Counted from the stretch's first letter, positions 1-7,219 are shown. The stretch is 9,961 nucleotides of DNA from Helicobacteraceae bacterium (GCA_029258405.1 JARHYY010000023.1:1-9961), one strand, 5' to 3'. Numbers and translations: made by a program. The notes: generated by a model from the letters alone, not told the origin.

Positions 1-2
1 TA

Positions 3-740
3 GCCAAGACTGTAGGCAATGCTTATAAAATACTCTCTAGTGTTGTAGGTACAGATATATTAAATTCTAAGCAGAACTTTAGCATTGATGAAATAGCTCA
101 ATTTCCACAAGGCTATACATATCATCAGCAAACCATGGAGGTGCTCAAGGTTTATGATACTGATTTTGAATGGCGTCGTGCATCTGAATTAAGTATGCAT
201 TCAGGTTTTAAACAAAGGACAAGTGTAAGTACTTTATTTTGGAAAAGCTTTGAAGATCACTCAACAGGCAAACCAGCTGGTAATGATATTTTTAATGATG
301 CATATGGCTGACGAGGACCATGGTCATATGCCTATCAAACAAAAGATAAGTATATAAATTCAGATGGAACAATCACTAAAGGCGGACTTTTAGTAGCTGC
401 AATGCGAAAGAATCTTGATATATTAGAGGGTGAAACTACTGTAAAGGGGAAATTACACGGATATGATAAAAGCATGTCTTATGAGGACATAAAGCAGTAT
501 GAAAGAACAGCTCCTTATAAAAAAGAAGTTCAATGGGGCATTACACCTAAAGACAATAAAACACCCTATAAAGACAATAATAATATACCCTATGAATATA
601 AAGATCCAATAATTCAAATATTTGAAGATATAGAACAATTCCAAAAAGATTTATTAAAACATTTAGATAAGAAACTTGAGGAACGCAAAAGACTTCAAAA
701 ACTATTGAAGCAAAGAAAAAGCATTGATATAAATGTTTGA
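3..740 (+). pseudogene. Unrecognised gene, 3' part, interrupted by an in-frame TGA
   Basis: One reading frame is open from the left edge to the TGA at 309-311, and the same frame continues open to the stop at 738-740. The gene therefore starts before the window and carries a nonsense codon, not a frameshift. The residues on both sides read as ordinary protein (NDAYG, stop, RGPWSYAYQ), and a TGG tryptophan or CGA arginine codon could each become TGA by one change. The second half ends in a highly charged Lys/Glu/Leu-rich segment that looks like an amphipathic helix or coiled coil. I see no signal peptide, transmembrane segment or motif I can name. It could be the C-terminal part of a large secreted or toxin-like accessory protein, but that is a guess from its decayed surroundings. 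The TGA could also be a sequencing error. Confidence 0.55.
402..740 (+). CDS. Hypothetical protein, 112 codons, 3' remnant of the interrupted gene
   Basis: This is the longest ATG-initiated part of the broken frame, so a gene caller would report it. The ATG at 402 has no good ribosome binding site: the nearest purine-rich stretch (GGCGGA) is about 15 bases upstream, too far for normal initiation. The frame is open for a further 90 bases upstream with protein-like content, so the ATG is more likely an internal methionine than a true start. The middle is rich in Tyr, Asn, Lys and Pro, and the last 40 or so residues form a charged helix rich in Lys, Glu and Leu. No family is recognised. It is translated as a separate protein only if initiation occurs after the TGA at 309-311. 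Confidence 0.35.
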   Translation: MRKNLDILEGETTVKGKLHGYDKSMSYEDIKQYERTAPYKKEVQWGITPKDNKTPYKDNNNIPYEYKDPIIQIFEDIEQFQKDLLKHLDKKLEERKRLQKLLKQRKSIDINV

Positions 741-767
741 TGTATATGAGTTATTATTGCTCATAAT

Positions 768-788
768 CCCCTGATGTAATAACAGGGG
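768..788 (+). other. Small hairpin before repeat copy 1
   Basis: CCCCTG at 768-773 is the exact reverse complement of CAGGGG at 783-788, with a 9-base loop. No T-run follows, so it is not a standard terminator. Its 3' arm overlaps the start of repeat copy 1. Confidence 0.4.
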
Positions 789-830
789 AACTTGAATATA
801 ATATCAAGGGTTTGGGCATTGCTAAAGAGA
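785..830 (+). repeat. Diverged direct repeat, copy 1 (protein C-terminus remnant)
   Basis: Bases 786-830 match 1366-1410 at 36 of 45 positions without gaps, offset 580. In the frame starting at 788 the copies read GELEYNIKGLGIAKE and RELGDKIKRLGIAKD. Six of the nine differences fall at third codon positions in this frame, against one and two in the other frames. That is the pattern expected if the sequence diverged while coding. The frame is open here from the TAA at 764-766 to the TAG at 866-868. Bases 818-827 and 863-872 also form a 10-bp perfect inverted repeat. The parent protein is not recognised. Confidence 0.6.
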
Positions 831-1055
831 TAAGTAATCAACGACTCAAGTTAGGTTTTTTGCTTTAGCAATAGTATCTAATTGTACAAGCTAAAGAGTA
901 AAAGCAGCTAGAATTATATATACCATGTAAGATTAAAGAGTTATTCAAAGCACTCTTATATATGTTCTCATTATATGCTATTGATATGAAAGGAGTAAAT
1001 AGACTACAAGATTAACATCTAATAATCTCTTAAAATATATAAATCTCATTGATTC

Positions 1056-1235
1056 TCAAGCATAAGTTTTAAGCTCTTGTTGAAAACAAGCAATACCTTG
1101 GTTATTTAAAAACTTATGGAAGAGAAGCTTTTTATAAATTAAGAACCCAACAATGGTAATAAAAAGAATCATTTGAAAAACTCTGAATATTACAATTTGC
1201 AAGAAATTCAGGATAAATTGTACCATATCAACCAT
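1056..1235 (-). CDS. Possible small membrane protein (doubtful)
   Basis: From the ATG at 1233-1235 this frame encodes 59 residues ending at the TGA at 1056-1058. An AAGAGG sequence (1240-1245) lies 4 bases before the ATG, which supports this start over the in-frame TTG at 1251-1253. The first two-thirds is very hydrophobic (FQMILFITIVGFLIYKK) and could make one or two membrane helices. The last third is polar. No family is recognised, and there is no clear promoter or terminator. In AT-rich DNA hydrophobic ORFs arise easily by chance on the strand opposite A-rich sequence, so this may be spurious. Confidence 0.25.
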   Translation of the reverse strand: MVDMVQFILNFLQIVIFRVFQMILFITIVGFLIYKKLLFHKFLNNQGIACFQQELKTYA

Positions 1236-1329
1236 ACAGCCTCTTAAGAGCAAAAGTGGGCAACAAACCTATATAAAATGTCATTCATTTATCTTAAAGA
1301 GACGAAACGAATATTAAAACGATGGGGCA

Positions 1330-1360
1330 CAAACCATGTGCTGTAAGCTTGCACGGTTTG
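1330..1360 (+). other. Bulged hairpin before repeat copy 2
   Basis: CAAACC (1330-1335) pairs with GGTTTG (1355-1360), and GTGC (1338-1341) pairs with GCAC (1351-1354). This gives a 10-bp stem with a 2-base bulge and a 9-base loop. No T-run follows. It sits 4 bases before repeat copy 2, in a position similar to the hairpin at 768-788 before copy 1. Confidence 0.45.
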
Positions 1361-1364
1361 AGGT

Positions 1365-1410
1365 AGGGAACTTGGGGATAAGATCAAAAGATTAGGCATT
1401 GCTAAAGATA
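1365..1410 (+). repeat. Diverged direct repeat, copy 2 (protein C-terminus remnant)
   Basis: This is the partner of 785-830. In the conserved frame (codons from 1368) it reads RELGDKIKRLGIAKD and then runs to a TAA at 1425-1427. Upstream the frame is closed by TGA at 1359-1361 and TAA at 1344-1346, so only a short tail survives. The same frame is open again after the TAA to about position 1500. The pair suggests that copies of one gene end were left behind by duplication or recombination. Confidence 0.55.
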
Positions 1411-1519
1411 ACTATATATCTTATTAAAAATATGAAAAATTTAAACAGTGCCTCAAAACATCAAATCTATTCAAACAAAACACAAAAAAATTTAATTGAT
1501 CATGAACAAAGTAAAAAAT

Positions 1520-1561
1520 AAAAAAAATGAAGAATCTCTTATTTTTATATAAGAGATTCTT
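1520..1561 (-). terminator. Intrinsic terminator of the pntAB transcript
   Basis: On the minus strand a perfect 12-bp stem (1550-1561 with 1530-1541) and an 8-base loop are followed by CA and then eight T (1527-1520), with six more T shortly after. It starts 22 bases past the pntB stop. The opposite strand lacks a T-run after the stem, so it works mainly for the minus-strand transcript. The stem is AT-rich, but its length and the T-run make this a strong candidate. Confidence 0.85.
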
Positions 1562-1583
1562 TGCTCCATATCTATCAAAAAAA

Positions 1584-2978
1584 CTAGAACTCTTTTAAAA
1601 TATTATCCACACTCTCCTTTGCATCTCCAAAAAGCATTTTACTATTTTCATTAAAGAATAAAGGATTCTGCACCCCAGCATATCCAGCATTCATTGAACG
1701 TTTAAAAACAATCACATCTTTTGCTTTCCATACTTCTAAAACAGGCATTCCTGCAATAGGGCTATTGGCATCTGTTTGGGCAGAAGGATTAACAGTATCA
1801 TTAGCTCCAATAACAAGAACAACATCAGTTTCAGGAAAGTCCTCATTAATTTCATCCATTTCTAAAACAATATCATAAGACACTTTTGCTTCAGCAAGAA
1901 GAACATTCATGTGCCCTGGCAATCTCCCTGCTACTGGGTGGATAGCAAAACGTACATTACAACCTTTTTCTTGGAGTTTCGATGTAAGGGTGTAAATAGG
2001 ATATTGTGCTTGAGCAACAGCCATACCATAACCCGGAACAATAATAACACTTGAAGCTTCTTTTAATAATGTTGCTACTTCTTGGGCATTTGTTTCTTTG
2101 TACTCACCCATTTCACTGTCACTAGAAGAGCTCTGTGCACCAAAACCTCCAGCAATGACACTCACAAAAGAACGATTCATTGCCTTGCACATAATATAAG
2201 ACAATATTGCTCCAGATGATCCTACTAAAGCACCTGTGATAATAAGCAAATTGTTGCCCAGAATAAAACCAGAAGCGGCAGCTGCCCAACCAGAATATGA
2301 GTTAAGCATAGAAATAACCACAGGCATATCAGCCCCTCCAATGGAAGCTACCAAATGCCAACCAAAAGCAAAAGCAATAAAAGCCAACAATAGAAGAACA
2401 AAAATCTGCACACCATAAGAATCTGTGCTCACAAAAATATAGAGCAAGAACAATGAACAAAGAATTGCTACCGCATTTAACACATGTTTTCCGGGCAACA
2501 CTAAAGGTTTAGAGGAAAGAATACCACGCAATTTACCAAAAGCAACTATAGAACCCGTAAAAGTAACCGCACCTACAAAAACCCCCACAGAAATTTCTGT
2601 GAGATGTATATAGTGCATAACATCTTTAAGAATAAAGGGGAGCTCTCCTTGTTCAAAAAAGCTATTAAAGCCAACAAAAACAGCTACCATACCCACAAAG
2701 CTATGCAATATAGCTACAAGCTCGGGCATTTCTGTCATAGCGACTTTTCTTGCAAAATATATACCTATGATAGCACCAATAAGCATAGCCAAAAGTATGA
2801 TTGCAACAATACCAAAATCATCCTTACTTAATATTGTGGCAATAAGGGCGATGAGCATCCCCAACATACCAAAAATATTACCCCTTTTAGCACTTTCATG
2901 TTGTGAAAGACCAGCAAGAGAAAGAATAAACAAAACACCCGCTACAATATAAGCAATATTTACAACACCTATTGACAT
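1584..2978 (-). CDS. pntB: NAD(P) transhydrogenase, beta subunit
   Basis: PntB pairs with PntA in the inner membrane to drive hydride transfer from NADH to NADP+ using the proton gradient, supplying NADPH. The 464 residues match the usual length (about 462 in E. coli). The N-terminal 290 or so residues are a chain of hydrophobic helices (domain II) with Gly-rich membrane segments. The C-terminal domain III binds NADP(H): GYGMAVAQAQ at 316-325, HPVAGRLPGHMN near 347-358, VIGANDTVNP at 389-398 and KRSMNAGYAGVQNPLF at 426-441 are all present. The ATG is preceded by AAAGGG. The start lies 10 bp after the pntA stop, so the two are co-translated. The intrinsic terminator follows immediately. Nothing essential appears to be missing. 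Confidence 0.96.
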   Translation of the reverse strand: MSIGVVNIAYIVAGVLFILSLAGLSQHESAKRGNIFGMLGMLIALIATILSKDDFGIVAIILLAMLIGAIIGIYFARKVAMTEMPELVAILHSFVGMVAVFVGFNSFFEQGELPFILKDVMHYIHLTEISVGVFVGAVTFTGSIVAFGKLRGILSSKPLVLPGKHVLNAVAILCSLFLLYIFVSTDSYGVQIFVLLLLAFIAFAFGWHLVASIGGADMPVVISMLNSYSGWAAAASGFILGNNLLIITGALVGSSGAILSYIMCKAMNRSFVSVIAGGFGAQSSSSDSEMGEYKETNAQEVATLLKEASSVIIVPGYGMAVAQAQYPIYTLTSKLQEKGCNVRFAIHPVAGRLPGHMNVLLAEAKVSYDIVLEMDEINEDFPETDVVLVIGANDTVNPSAQTDANSPIAGMPVLEVWKAKDVIVFKRSMNAGYAGVQNPLFFNENSKMLFGDAKESVDNILKEF

Positions 2979-2988
2979 TTTTTGCCCT

Positions 2989-4518
2989 TTAATTTTTCTT
3001 AAACATTTTTAACATACGCTGGGTTACCATAAAACCGCCAAATATATTGATACTCGCTAAGAGAATACCTATGAATGCTAAAAAACCAACAAAGCCTCCA
3101 TCTGATATTTGCAATAAAACACCTATGATAATAATACCTGAAATCGCATTGGTAACGCTCATAAGAGGGGTATGCAAAGCACTTGAAACATTCCATACAA
3201 CATAATATCCAACAATACAAGAAAGCACAAAAACACTAAAATGAGACAAAAACTCCTCTTCAACATGATTAAATAACCATGCAAGAAGTATAACCACTAT
3301 GGCAGAGACTCCATAAAGAATGCAAGGGCATTTTTTCTTTTTCTCTTCTTTAGGCTGTGCTGTAGCACTTGGCGTGCTTGCTTGTGCAGGGGCAACTGAA
3401 ACCTTTATTGGCGGTGGCGGAAATGTAATTTCTCCATCTTTAACCACAGTAGCAGAGCGTATAATTTCATCATTAAAATCAATATCAATATTACCATCTT
3501 TATTTTTACATAAGAGTTTTATGAGATTACTTAAATTTGTGGCATATAATTGCGAAGATTGGGTAGGAAGACGACTTGGAATGTCAGTATAGCCTATTAT
3601 CTTAACCCCATTATCTGTGGTAATAATGCTATTTTTTTGTGTGAGCTCACAATTGCCCCCATTTGCTGCAGCAAGATCTATAATGATACTACCATTTTTC
3701 ATGCTCTCAACCATGTCTTTAGTGATGAGTTTAGGTGCTGGTTTTCCCGGTATGAGTGCGGTTGTAATAATAATATCTACCTCTTTTGCTTGGGCAGAAA
3801 AAAGCTCCATTTCTGCTTGAATATATTCTTTGCTCATTACCTTAGCATAACCATCGCCACTACCTGATTCTTCTTCAATATGTATTTCAAGAAACTCCGC
3901 TCCCATGCTTTTAACCTGCTCTTTAACTTCTGGGCGAGTATCAAAAGCCCTTACTATAGCCCCTAAGCTATGGGCTGTTCCAATGGCAGCAAGCCCAGCA
4001 ACACCAGCACCAATAACAAGGACTTTAGCAGGAGGCATTTTCCCAGCGGCAGTAATTTGCCCTGTAAAAAATCTTCCAAATTCAAACGCAGCCTCAACAA
4101 CAGCACGATAGCCAGCAATATTTGCCATTGAGCTTAGTGCGTCCATTGACTGGGCTCGAGAAATTCTTGGAACACAATCCATTGATAAGGCTGTAATCTT
4201 TTGATCTCGCAATTTTGCTAACAATTCTTGGTTGTTGGCAATGTCAAGAAAACCTATAAGCACACTTCCTTCTTTGAAGGAAGAAATTTCTTCATCAGTA
4301 GGAGCAGTAACTTTTAAGATAATATCTGCATTAAAAACTTCTTCTTGAGAAACAATTTTTGCACCTGCTTCCTTATATGCTTCATCATTAATCTGTGCTT
4401 TTGCTCCAGCTTGTTGCTCCACTAAAACTTCAAAACCCATTTTAATGAGCTGAGCAACACTTGATGGGGTCGCGGCGACACGGCATTCTTCTTTTTCTCT
4501 TAGAACAGCGACTATCAT
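2989..4518 (-). CDS. pntA: NAD(P) transhydrogenase, alpha subunit
   Basis: PntA carries the NAD(H)-binding domain I and part of the membrane channel of the proton-translocating transhydrogenase. At 509 residues it has the single-chain alpha architecture of E. coli (510), not the split form. The N-terminal alanine-dehydrogenase-like half has RAQSMDALSSMANIAGYRAV at 121-140 and a Rossmann motif VIGAGVAGLAAIG at 168-180. A Pro/Ala-rich linker with a lysine cluster (about 367-397) leads to four membrane helices at about 400-416, 427-446, 457-471 and 475-496, including SALHTPLMSVTNAISG. AGGAGG lies 10 bases before the ATG, an almost ideal ribosome binding site. There is 104 bp to corA, with a TATAAT-like -10 but no terminator, so pntAB may be both read through from upstream and independently transcribed. 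Confidence 0.96.
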   Translation of the reverse strand: MIVAVLREKEECRVAATPSSVAQLIKMGFEVLVEQQAGAKAQINDEAYKEAGAKIVSQEEVFNADIILKVTAPTDEEISSFKEGSVLIGFLDIANNQELLAKLRDQKITALSMDCVPRISRAQSMDALSSMANIAGYRAVVEAAFEFGRFFTGQITAAGKMPPAKVLVIGAGVAGLAAIGTAHSLGAIVRAFDTRPEVKEQVKSMGAEFLEIHIEEESGSGDGYAKVMSKEYIQAEMELFSAQAKEVDIIITTALIPGKPAPKLITKDMVESMKNGSIIIDLAAANGGNCELTQKNSIITTDNGVKIIGYTDIPSRLPTQSSQLYATNLSNLIKLLCKNKDGNIDIDFNDEIIRSATVVKDGEITFPPPPIKVSVAPAQASTPSATAQPKEEKKKKCPCILYGVSAIVVILLAWLFNHVEEEFLSHFSVFVLSCIVGYYVVWNVSSALHTPLMSVTNAISGIIIIGVLLQISDGGFVGFLAFIGILLASINIFGGFMVTQRMLKMFKKN

Positions 4519-4564
4519 GAGATAACAACCTCCTAAATATTTTTAATTTTTACAATATAAATAT

Positions 4565-4570
4565 ATTATA
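4565..4570 (-). promoter_or_regulatory. Putative -10 box upstream of pntAB
   Basis: The minus strand reads TATAAT, preceded by ATGCCC, about 47 bases before the pntA start and inside the 104-bp gap after corA. A TTGACT lies farther upstream at 4599-4604, but a 28-base spacer is too long for a normal -35. Poor -35 conservation is usual for the Helicobacter housekeeping sigma factor. This would allow pntAB to be expressed separately from the upstream operon. Confidence 0.5.
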
Positions 4571-4622
4571 GGGCATTTTCTTAAAATTTACATTAAAAGT
4601 CAATAAAAAGACAAGAAATATT

Positions 4623-5603
4623 TTAGAGCCACTTTTTTATTTTAAAGTACAATAAAGGCATAACAACAGAAAGCAACATTAATGTAAGTGCTATAGGGTA
4701 GCCATATTCTAGCTGAAGTTCAGGCATTATCTCAAAGTTCATTCCATATATAGTACCAATCAATGTTGGTGGCATAAAGGCAACAGTAATAACAGTAAAA
4801 AACTTAATAACCCTATTTTGCTCAATATTAATTTGACTAGAAAAAATATTTTGAATATTATCAAGTCCAGTCATATTGGCATTAGTAAATTCAAGCAATG
4901 AATTCAAATCTTTTAAAACAATACCTAAATCTCTTTTGAGTTCAGAATCCCCTTTTTCGCTTCTCATAAGGGCTGTCATTGCTCTTCTTTTGTCAAATAG
5001 GCTATCACGAAGACGCATATGAAAATCTTGAAGTTGAGAGATTTTGCCCAAAAGCTCTTCATAATTATAGCGATGCTCAAAAACACCACTTCTCAAACCT
5101 CTTAAATCCGCAACAGCCTTTTCAAGCATATCTGCATCTTGCTCTATTCTATATTCAAACATTTTTCCTAATACATCAAAACCATCTAAAAATTTACGCG
5201 GACTAGCAAGAACGCGCTCTTGTATCTCATCAAATGTACGAAATTCTTTATAGCGAATAGTAAAAAGAATATCTTTACAAAGCAAAAAAGTAATAGTTTC
5301 ATTATGCAAAGTGCGATACATTTCCCAGCCATCTCGACAACGAGCTATTAAAAAATACGTATTGATAGTAATAGATTCCCTATCTTCCCAATAACGCGCA
5401 CTTTCCTCAATCTCTTCTCGTTCTTCTTTGCTTGGTATTTCAAGATTATATAATTGTGCCAAATAAGCGATTTCTGTCATATCAGGGTGCAAAAGATCTA
5501 TCCACAAAACAGTATCACCAACTTTTGAATCTATTGGTAGTGGCATACCAACATTAAAGCTTTGCTTAATAGTTACCCCATCTCTTTTAATAAAAATATT
5601 CAT
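4623..5603 (-). CDS. corA: CorA-type magnesium/cobalt transporter
   Basis: CorA is a homopentameric inner-membrane channel for Mg2+ (also Co2+ and Ni2+). The 326 residues fit the family. The cytoplasmic N-terminal part contains WIDLLHPDMTEIAYLAQLY near 34-52 and the EEIEESARYWEDRESITI region near 63-80, typical of CorA. A long helical stretch (about 140-260) is followed by two C-terminal membrane helices at about 266-285 and 302-320. The signature YGMNF is at 286-290, at the end of the first helix, and the chain ends in the basic FKIKKWL. AGGAG before the ATG overlaps the pyrF stop codon, so translation is probably coupled to pyrF across a 12-bp gap. No terminator follows before pntA. Confidence 0.95.
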   Translation of the reverse strand: MNIFIKRDGVTIKQSFNVGMPLPIDSKVGDTVLWIDLLHPDMTEIAYLAQLYNLEIPSKEEREEIEESARYWEDRESITINTYFLIARCRDGWEMYRTLHNETITFLLCKDILFTIRYKEFRTFDEIQERVLASPRKFLDGFDVLGKMFEYRIEQDADMLEKAVADLRGLRSGVFEHRYNYEELLGKISQLQDFHMRLRDSLFDKRRAMTALMRSEKGDSELKRDLGIVLKDLNSLLEFTNANMTGLDNIQNIFSSQINIEQNRVIKFFTVITVAFMPPTLIGTIYGMNFEIMPELQLEYGYPIALTLMLLSVVMPLLYFKIKKWL

Positions 5604-5615
5604 CGCGTATTCTCC

Positions 5616-6332
5616 TCATGAATAATGACTTATTTCATATTGCTCTATAATCTTATAAATTTTGCTTACAGCATCTTTGGGATATCGGCTTTCATAAATG
5701 GGTCGTCCCATAACGATAAAATCACTACCAGCCTCTAAAGCATCTTCAACAGTGCCAATACGTTTTTGATCATCATTATTGATTAAATGAAATCGAATGC
5801 CCGGTGTAAGAGTCATTAATTTATTATGCGAGAGCTTTTTAATCTCTAAACTTTCATATACAGAGCAAACCATACCATCAACACCACTCTCAAGGCATAA
5901 AAAAGCCATATTTTCAATCCAATTTTTAATATTCTGTTTATAGATGGCTTCAAAACCTTCTTGATTAAAACTTGTAAGAACAGAGACAGCAAACACCAAT
6001 GGGGGATTCTTAAAAGGTTTAAGGGCGTTTATAACAGCTTGCATTCCATGTGTCCCAGCACTTGCATGCACGGTAAAAAGATTGACGCAATTTAAGCTTG
6101 CTATTTCATAGGCAGCATCTGCCATAGTATGAGGAATATCATGAATTTTTAAATCCAAAAAGATATTAAATTCTTGGTTAATGTTTTTTATAGAATCTAA
6201 AAAATCAATACCATCAGAAATAAAGCTTTTTAAACCAACTTTAACCCATAGATTTTTAAATGTTTTTAATTGCTGTAACAAAAAAATATTATCTTCTCGT
6301 GTAGGCATATCTAATGCAACACACAAACGCAT
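5616..6332 (-). CDS. pyrF: Orotidine 5'-phosphate decarboxylase
   Basis: PyrF catalyses the last step of de novo UMP synthesis, OMP to UMP plus CO2, in the cytosol. The 238 residues form a standard TIM-barrel enzyme. The first strand has CVALDMP at 4-10. The conserved lysine of WVKVGL is K31, and the catalytic Asp-Lys-Asp array is FLDLKIHDIPHT (D60, K62, D65), which matches the E. coli D71/K73/D76 pattern. The phosphate-binding segments TPGIR (176-180) and GRPIYES (209-215) are present. The start is supported by AGGAGA 4-5 bases upstream, overlapping the nusB TAG stop. There is 9 bp to nusB and 12 bp to corA, so it sits inside the coupled operon. Confidence 0.95.
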   Translation of the reverse strand: MRLCVALDMPTREDNIFLLQQLKTFKNLWVKVGLKSFISDGIDFLDSIKNINQEFNIFLDLKIHDIPHTMADAAYEIASLNCVNLFTVHASAGTHGMQAVINALKPFKNPPLVFAVSVLTSFNQEGFEAIYKQNIKNWIENMAFLCLESGVDGMVCSVYESLEIKKLSHNKLMTLTPGIRFHLINNDDQKRIGTVEDALEAGSDFIVMGRPIYESRYPKDAVSKIYKIIEQYEISHYS

Positions 6333-6341
6333 GGTTTTCTC

Positions 6342-6734
6342 CTACTTTTTTAATGCATCTAAAACTCCATTAATAAAACGAGCTGAATTTTCGCTCCCAA
6401 AAATTTTAGAAATCTCAATAGCTTCATTGATAATTACAGCCCTATCAACATCAGAATACAAAATTTCAAAGACTCCAAGACGCAAAATAGCCTTTTCAAT
6501 CTCACCTAATCGTTCAAAATCCCACTCTTTTAAAAGTTTTTTGATAACAGAATCAATCTCTATAAGATGCTTCAAAACACCATCAAACAAGGAAAGAGCA
6601 AAAGCTTTTTGCTTATTTCTTATATGTCGTTGCTGTAAAATATCTGGTGCAAATTTTCTTATAGAATCATTTCCACTATTAAAGGCATACAGCAAAGATA
6701 CAACCGCTTCTCTTGCTTGTGTTCTTGTTGCCAT
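6342..6734 (-). CDS. nusB: Transcription antitermination factor NusB
   Basis: NusB binds boxA RNA with NusE (ribosomal protein S10) and joins the antitermination complex on rRNA operons. At 130 residues it is slightly shorter than E. coli NusB (139) but complete. The N-terminal helix TRTQAREAVVSLLYA (3-17) carries the conserved Arg and Ala pattern. The core has WDFERLGEIEKAILRLGVFEI (71-91) and the C-terminus INEAIEISKIFGSENSARFINGVLDAL (102-128, with the conserved F-x-NGVLD). The gene starts 3 bp after the ribH stop. The only Shine-Dalgarno-like sequence (AGGCG) lies within the ribH end, so translation probably depends on coupling. The ribH-nusB pairing is very common in bacteria. Confidence 0.94.
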   Translation of the reverse strand: MATRTQAREAVVSLLYAFNSGNDSIRKFAPDILQQRHIRNKQKAFALSLFDGVLKHLIEIDSVIKKLLKEWDFERLGEIEKAILRLGVFEILYSDVDRAVIINEAIEISKIFGSENSARFINGVLDALKK

Positions 6735-6737
6735 CAG

Positions 6738-7208
6738 CTACACGCCTAATTGTTTATAAATATCTATAAGCTCAATAAGAGCACACATTGCTTCAAAACC
6801 TTTGTTGCCAGATTTAGTGCCAGCCCTTTCAACAGCTTGCTCTATGCTATCTGTAGTCAAAACACCAAAACTTACAGGAGCACCATATTTTAGTGCTGTA
6901 TTGGCAATACCCTTTGTTGATTCAGCACTTACATAATCAAAATGAGGAGTAGAACCTCGTATAATAGCACCTAAACAGCATGCTCCACTGTAATTATCCT
7001 TTGCTAAAACACGTGCCAAAACAAACGGTATCTCAAAAGCACCGGGCGTAAGAATTATATCTAAGCCTTCTTCGCTTCCTCCATGTCTTAAAAATGCATC
7101 TTGAGCACCCTCTATCAAACGGTCAACCACAAAATGGTTAAACCTGCTCGCAATAATCGCTATACGTTCATCGCCATTAAGAAATAAAGAGCCTTCTATT
7201 TTTTTCAT
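6738..7208 (-). CDS. ribH: 6,7-dimethyl-8-ribityllumazine synthase
   Basis: RibH condenses the ribitylamino-pyrimidinedione with 3,4-dihydroxy-2-butanone 4-phosphate to lumazine, the penultimate step of riboflavin synthesis. The enzyme normally forms pentamers or 60-subunit capsids. The 156 residues match the family. Substrate-binding SRFN is at 21-24 and GAFEIP at 56-61. The segment CLGAIIRGSTPHFDYV at 78-93 includes the catalytic-position His89, and SFGVLTTDSIEQAVERAG at 113-130 leads into the phosphate-binding Arg128. The ATG has AAAGGA just upstream. The gene lies 11 bp after kdsA and 3 bp before nusB. No FMN riboswitch is seen, as expected inside an operon led by other genes. Confidence 0.95.
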   Translation of the reverse strand: MKKIEGSLFLNGDERIAIIASRFNHFVVDRLIEGAQDAFLRHGGSEEGLDIILTPGAFEIPFVLARVLAKDNYSGACCLGAIIRGSTPHFDYVSAESTKGIANTALKYGAPVSFGVLTTDSIEQAVERAGTKSGNKGFEAMCALIELIDIYKQLGV

Positions 7209-7219
7209 TATCTTTCCTT

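Larger units (their letters stand above)
741..1583. other. Gene-poor region with decayed remnants
   Basis: This stretch of about 840 bp lies between the broken left-hand gene and pntB, and the plus strand is dense with stop codons. It contains two diverged copies of a short coding-like element, two small hairpins, a doubtful minus-strand ORF and the pntB terminator, each listed separately. No tRNA, rRNA or transposase could be recognised. It has the character of a degraded accessory locus next to a stable housekeeping operon. Confidence 0.5.

Noticed and set aside
309..311. TGA as a selenocysteine codon
   Set aside because: The hairpin encloses the TGA instead of lying just downstream as a bacterial SECIS does, and the surrounding protein is not a recognised selenoprotein family.
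453..644. Minus-strand hydrophobic ORF opposite the left-hand gene
   Set aside because: It is the complement of a Lys/Asn/Tyr-rich coding frame, which gives hydrophobic antisense translations by composition alone.
818..872. 10-bp inverted repeat as an intrinsic terminator
   Set aside because: The 35-base loop and the lack of a T-run after the second arm do not fit a terminator; the T-run lies before the second arm.
1366..1434. Alternative reading frame of repeat copy 2 (GNLGIRSKD, then ALLK after a TAG)
   Set aside because: In that frame most differences between the two copies fall at second codon positions, which does not fit coding divergence. The LGIAK frame explains the pattern better.
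3320..4111. Several plus-strand ORFs across pntA
   Set aside because: They lie opposite a well-supported pntA coding frame, have no ribosome binding sites of note and encode low-quality sequence. They are shadows of pntA.
6181..6759. 192-codon plus-strand ORF across pyrF and nusB
   Set aside because: It is antisense to two certain genes and their junction and has no recognisable domain. It is an open shadow frame caused by codon bias.
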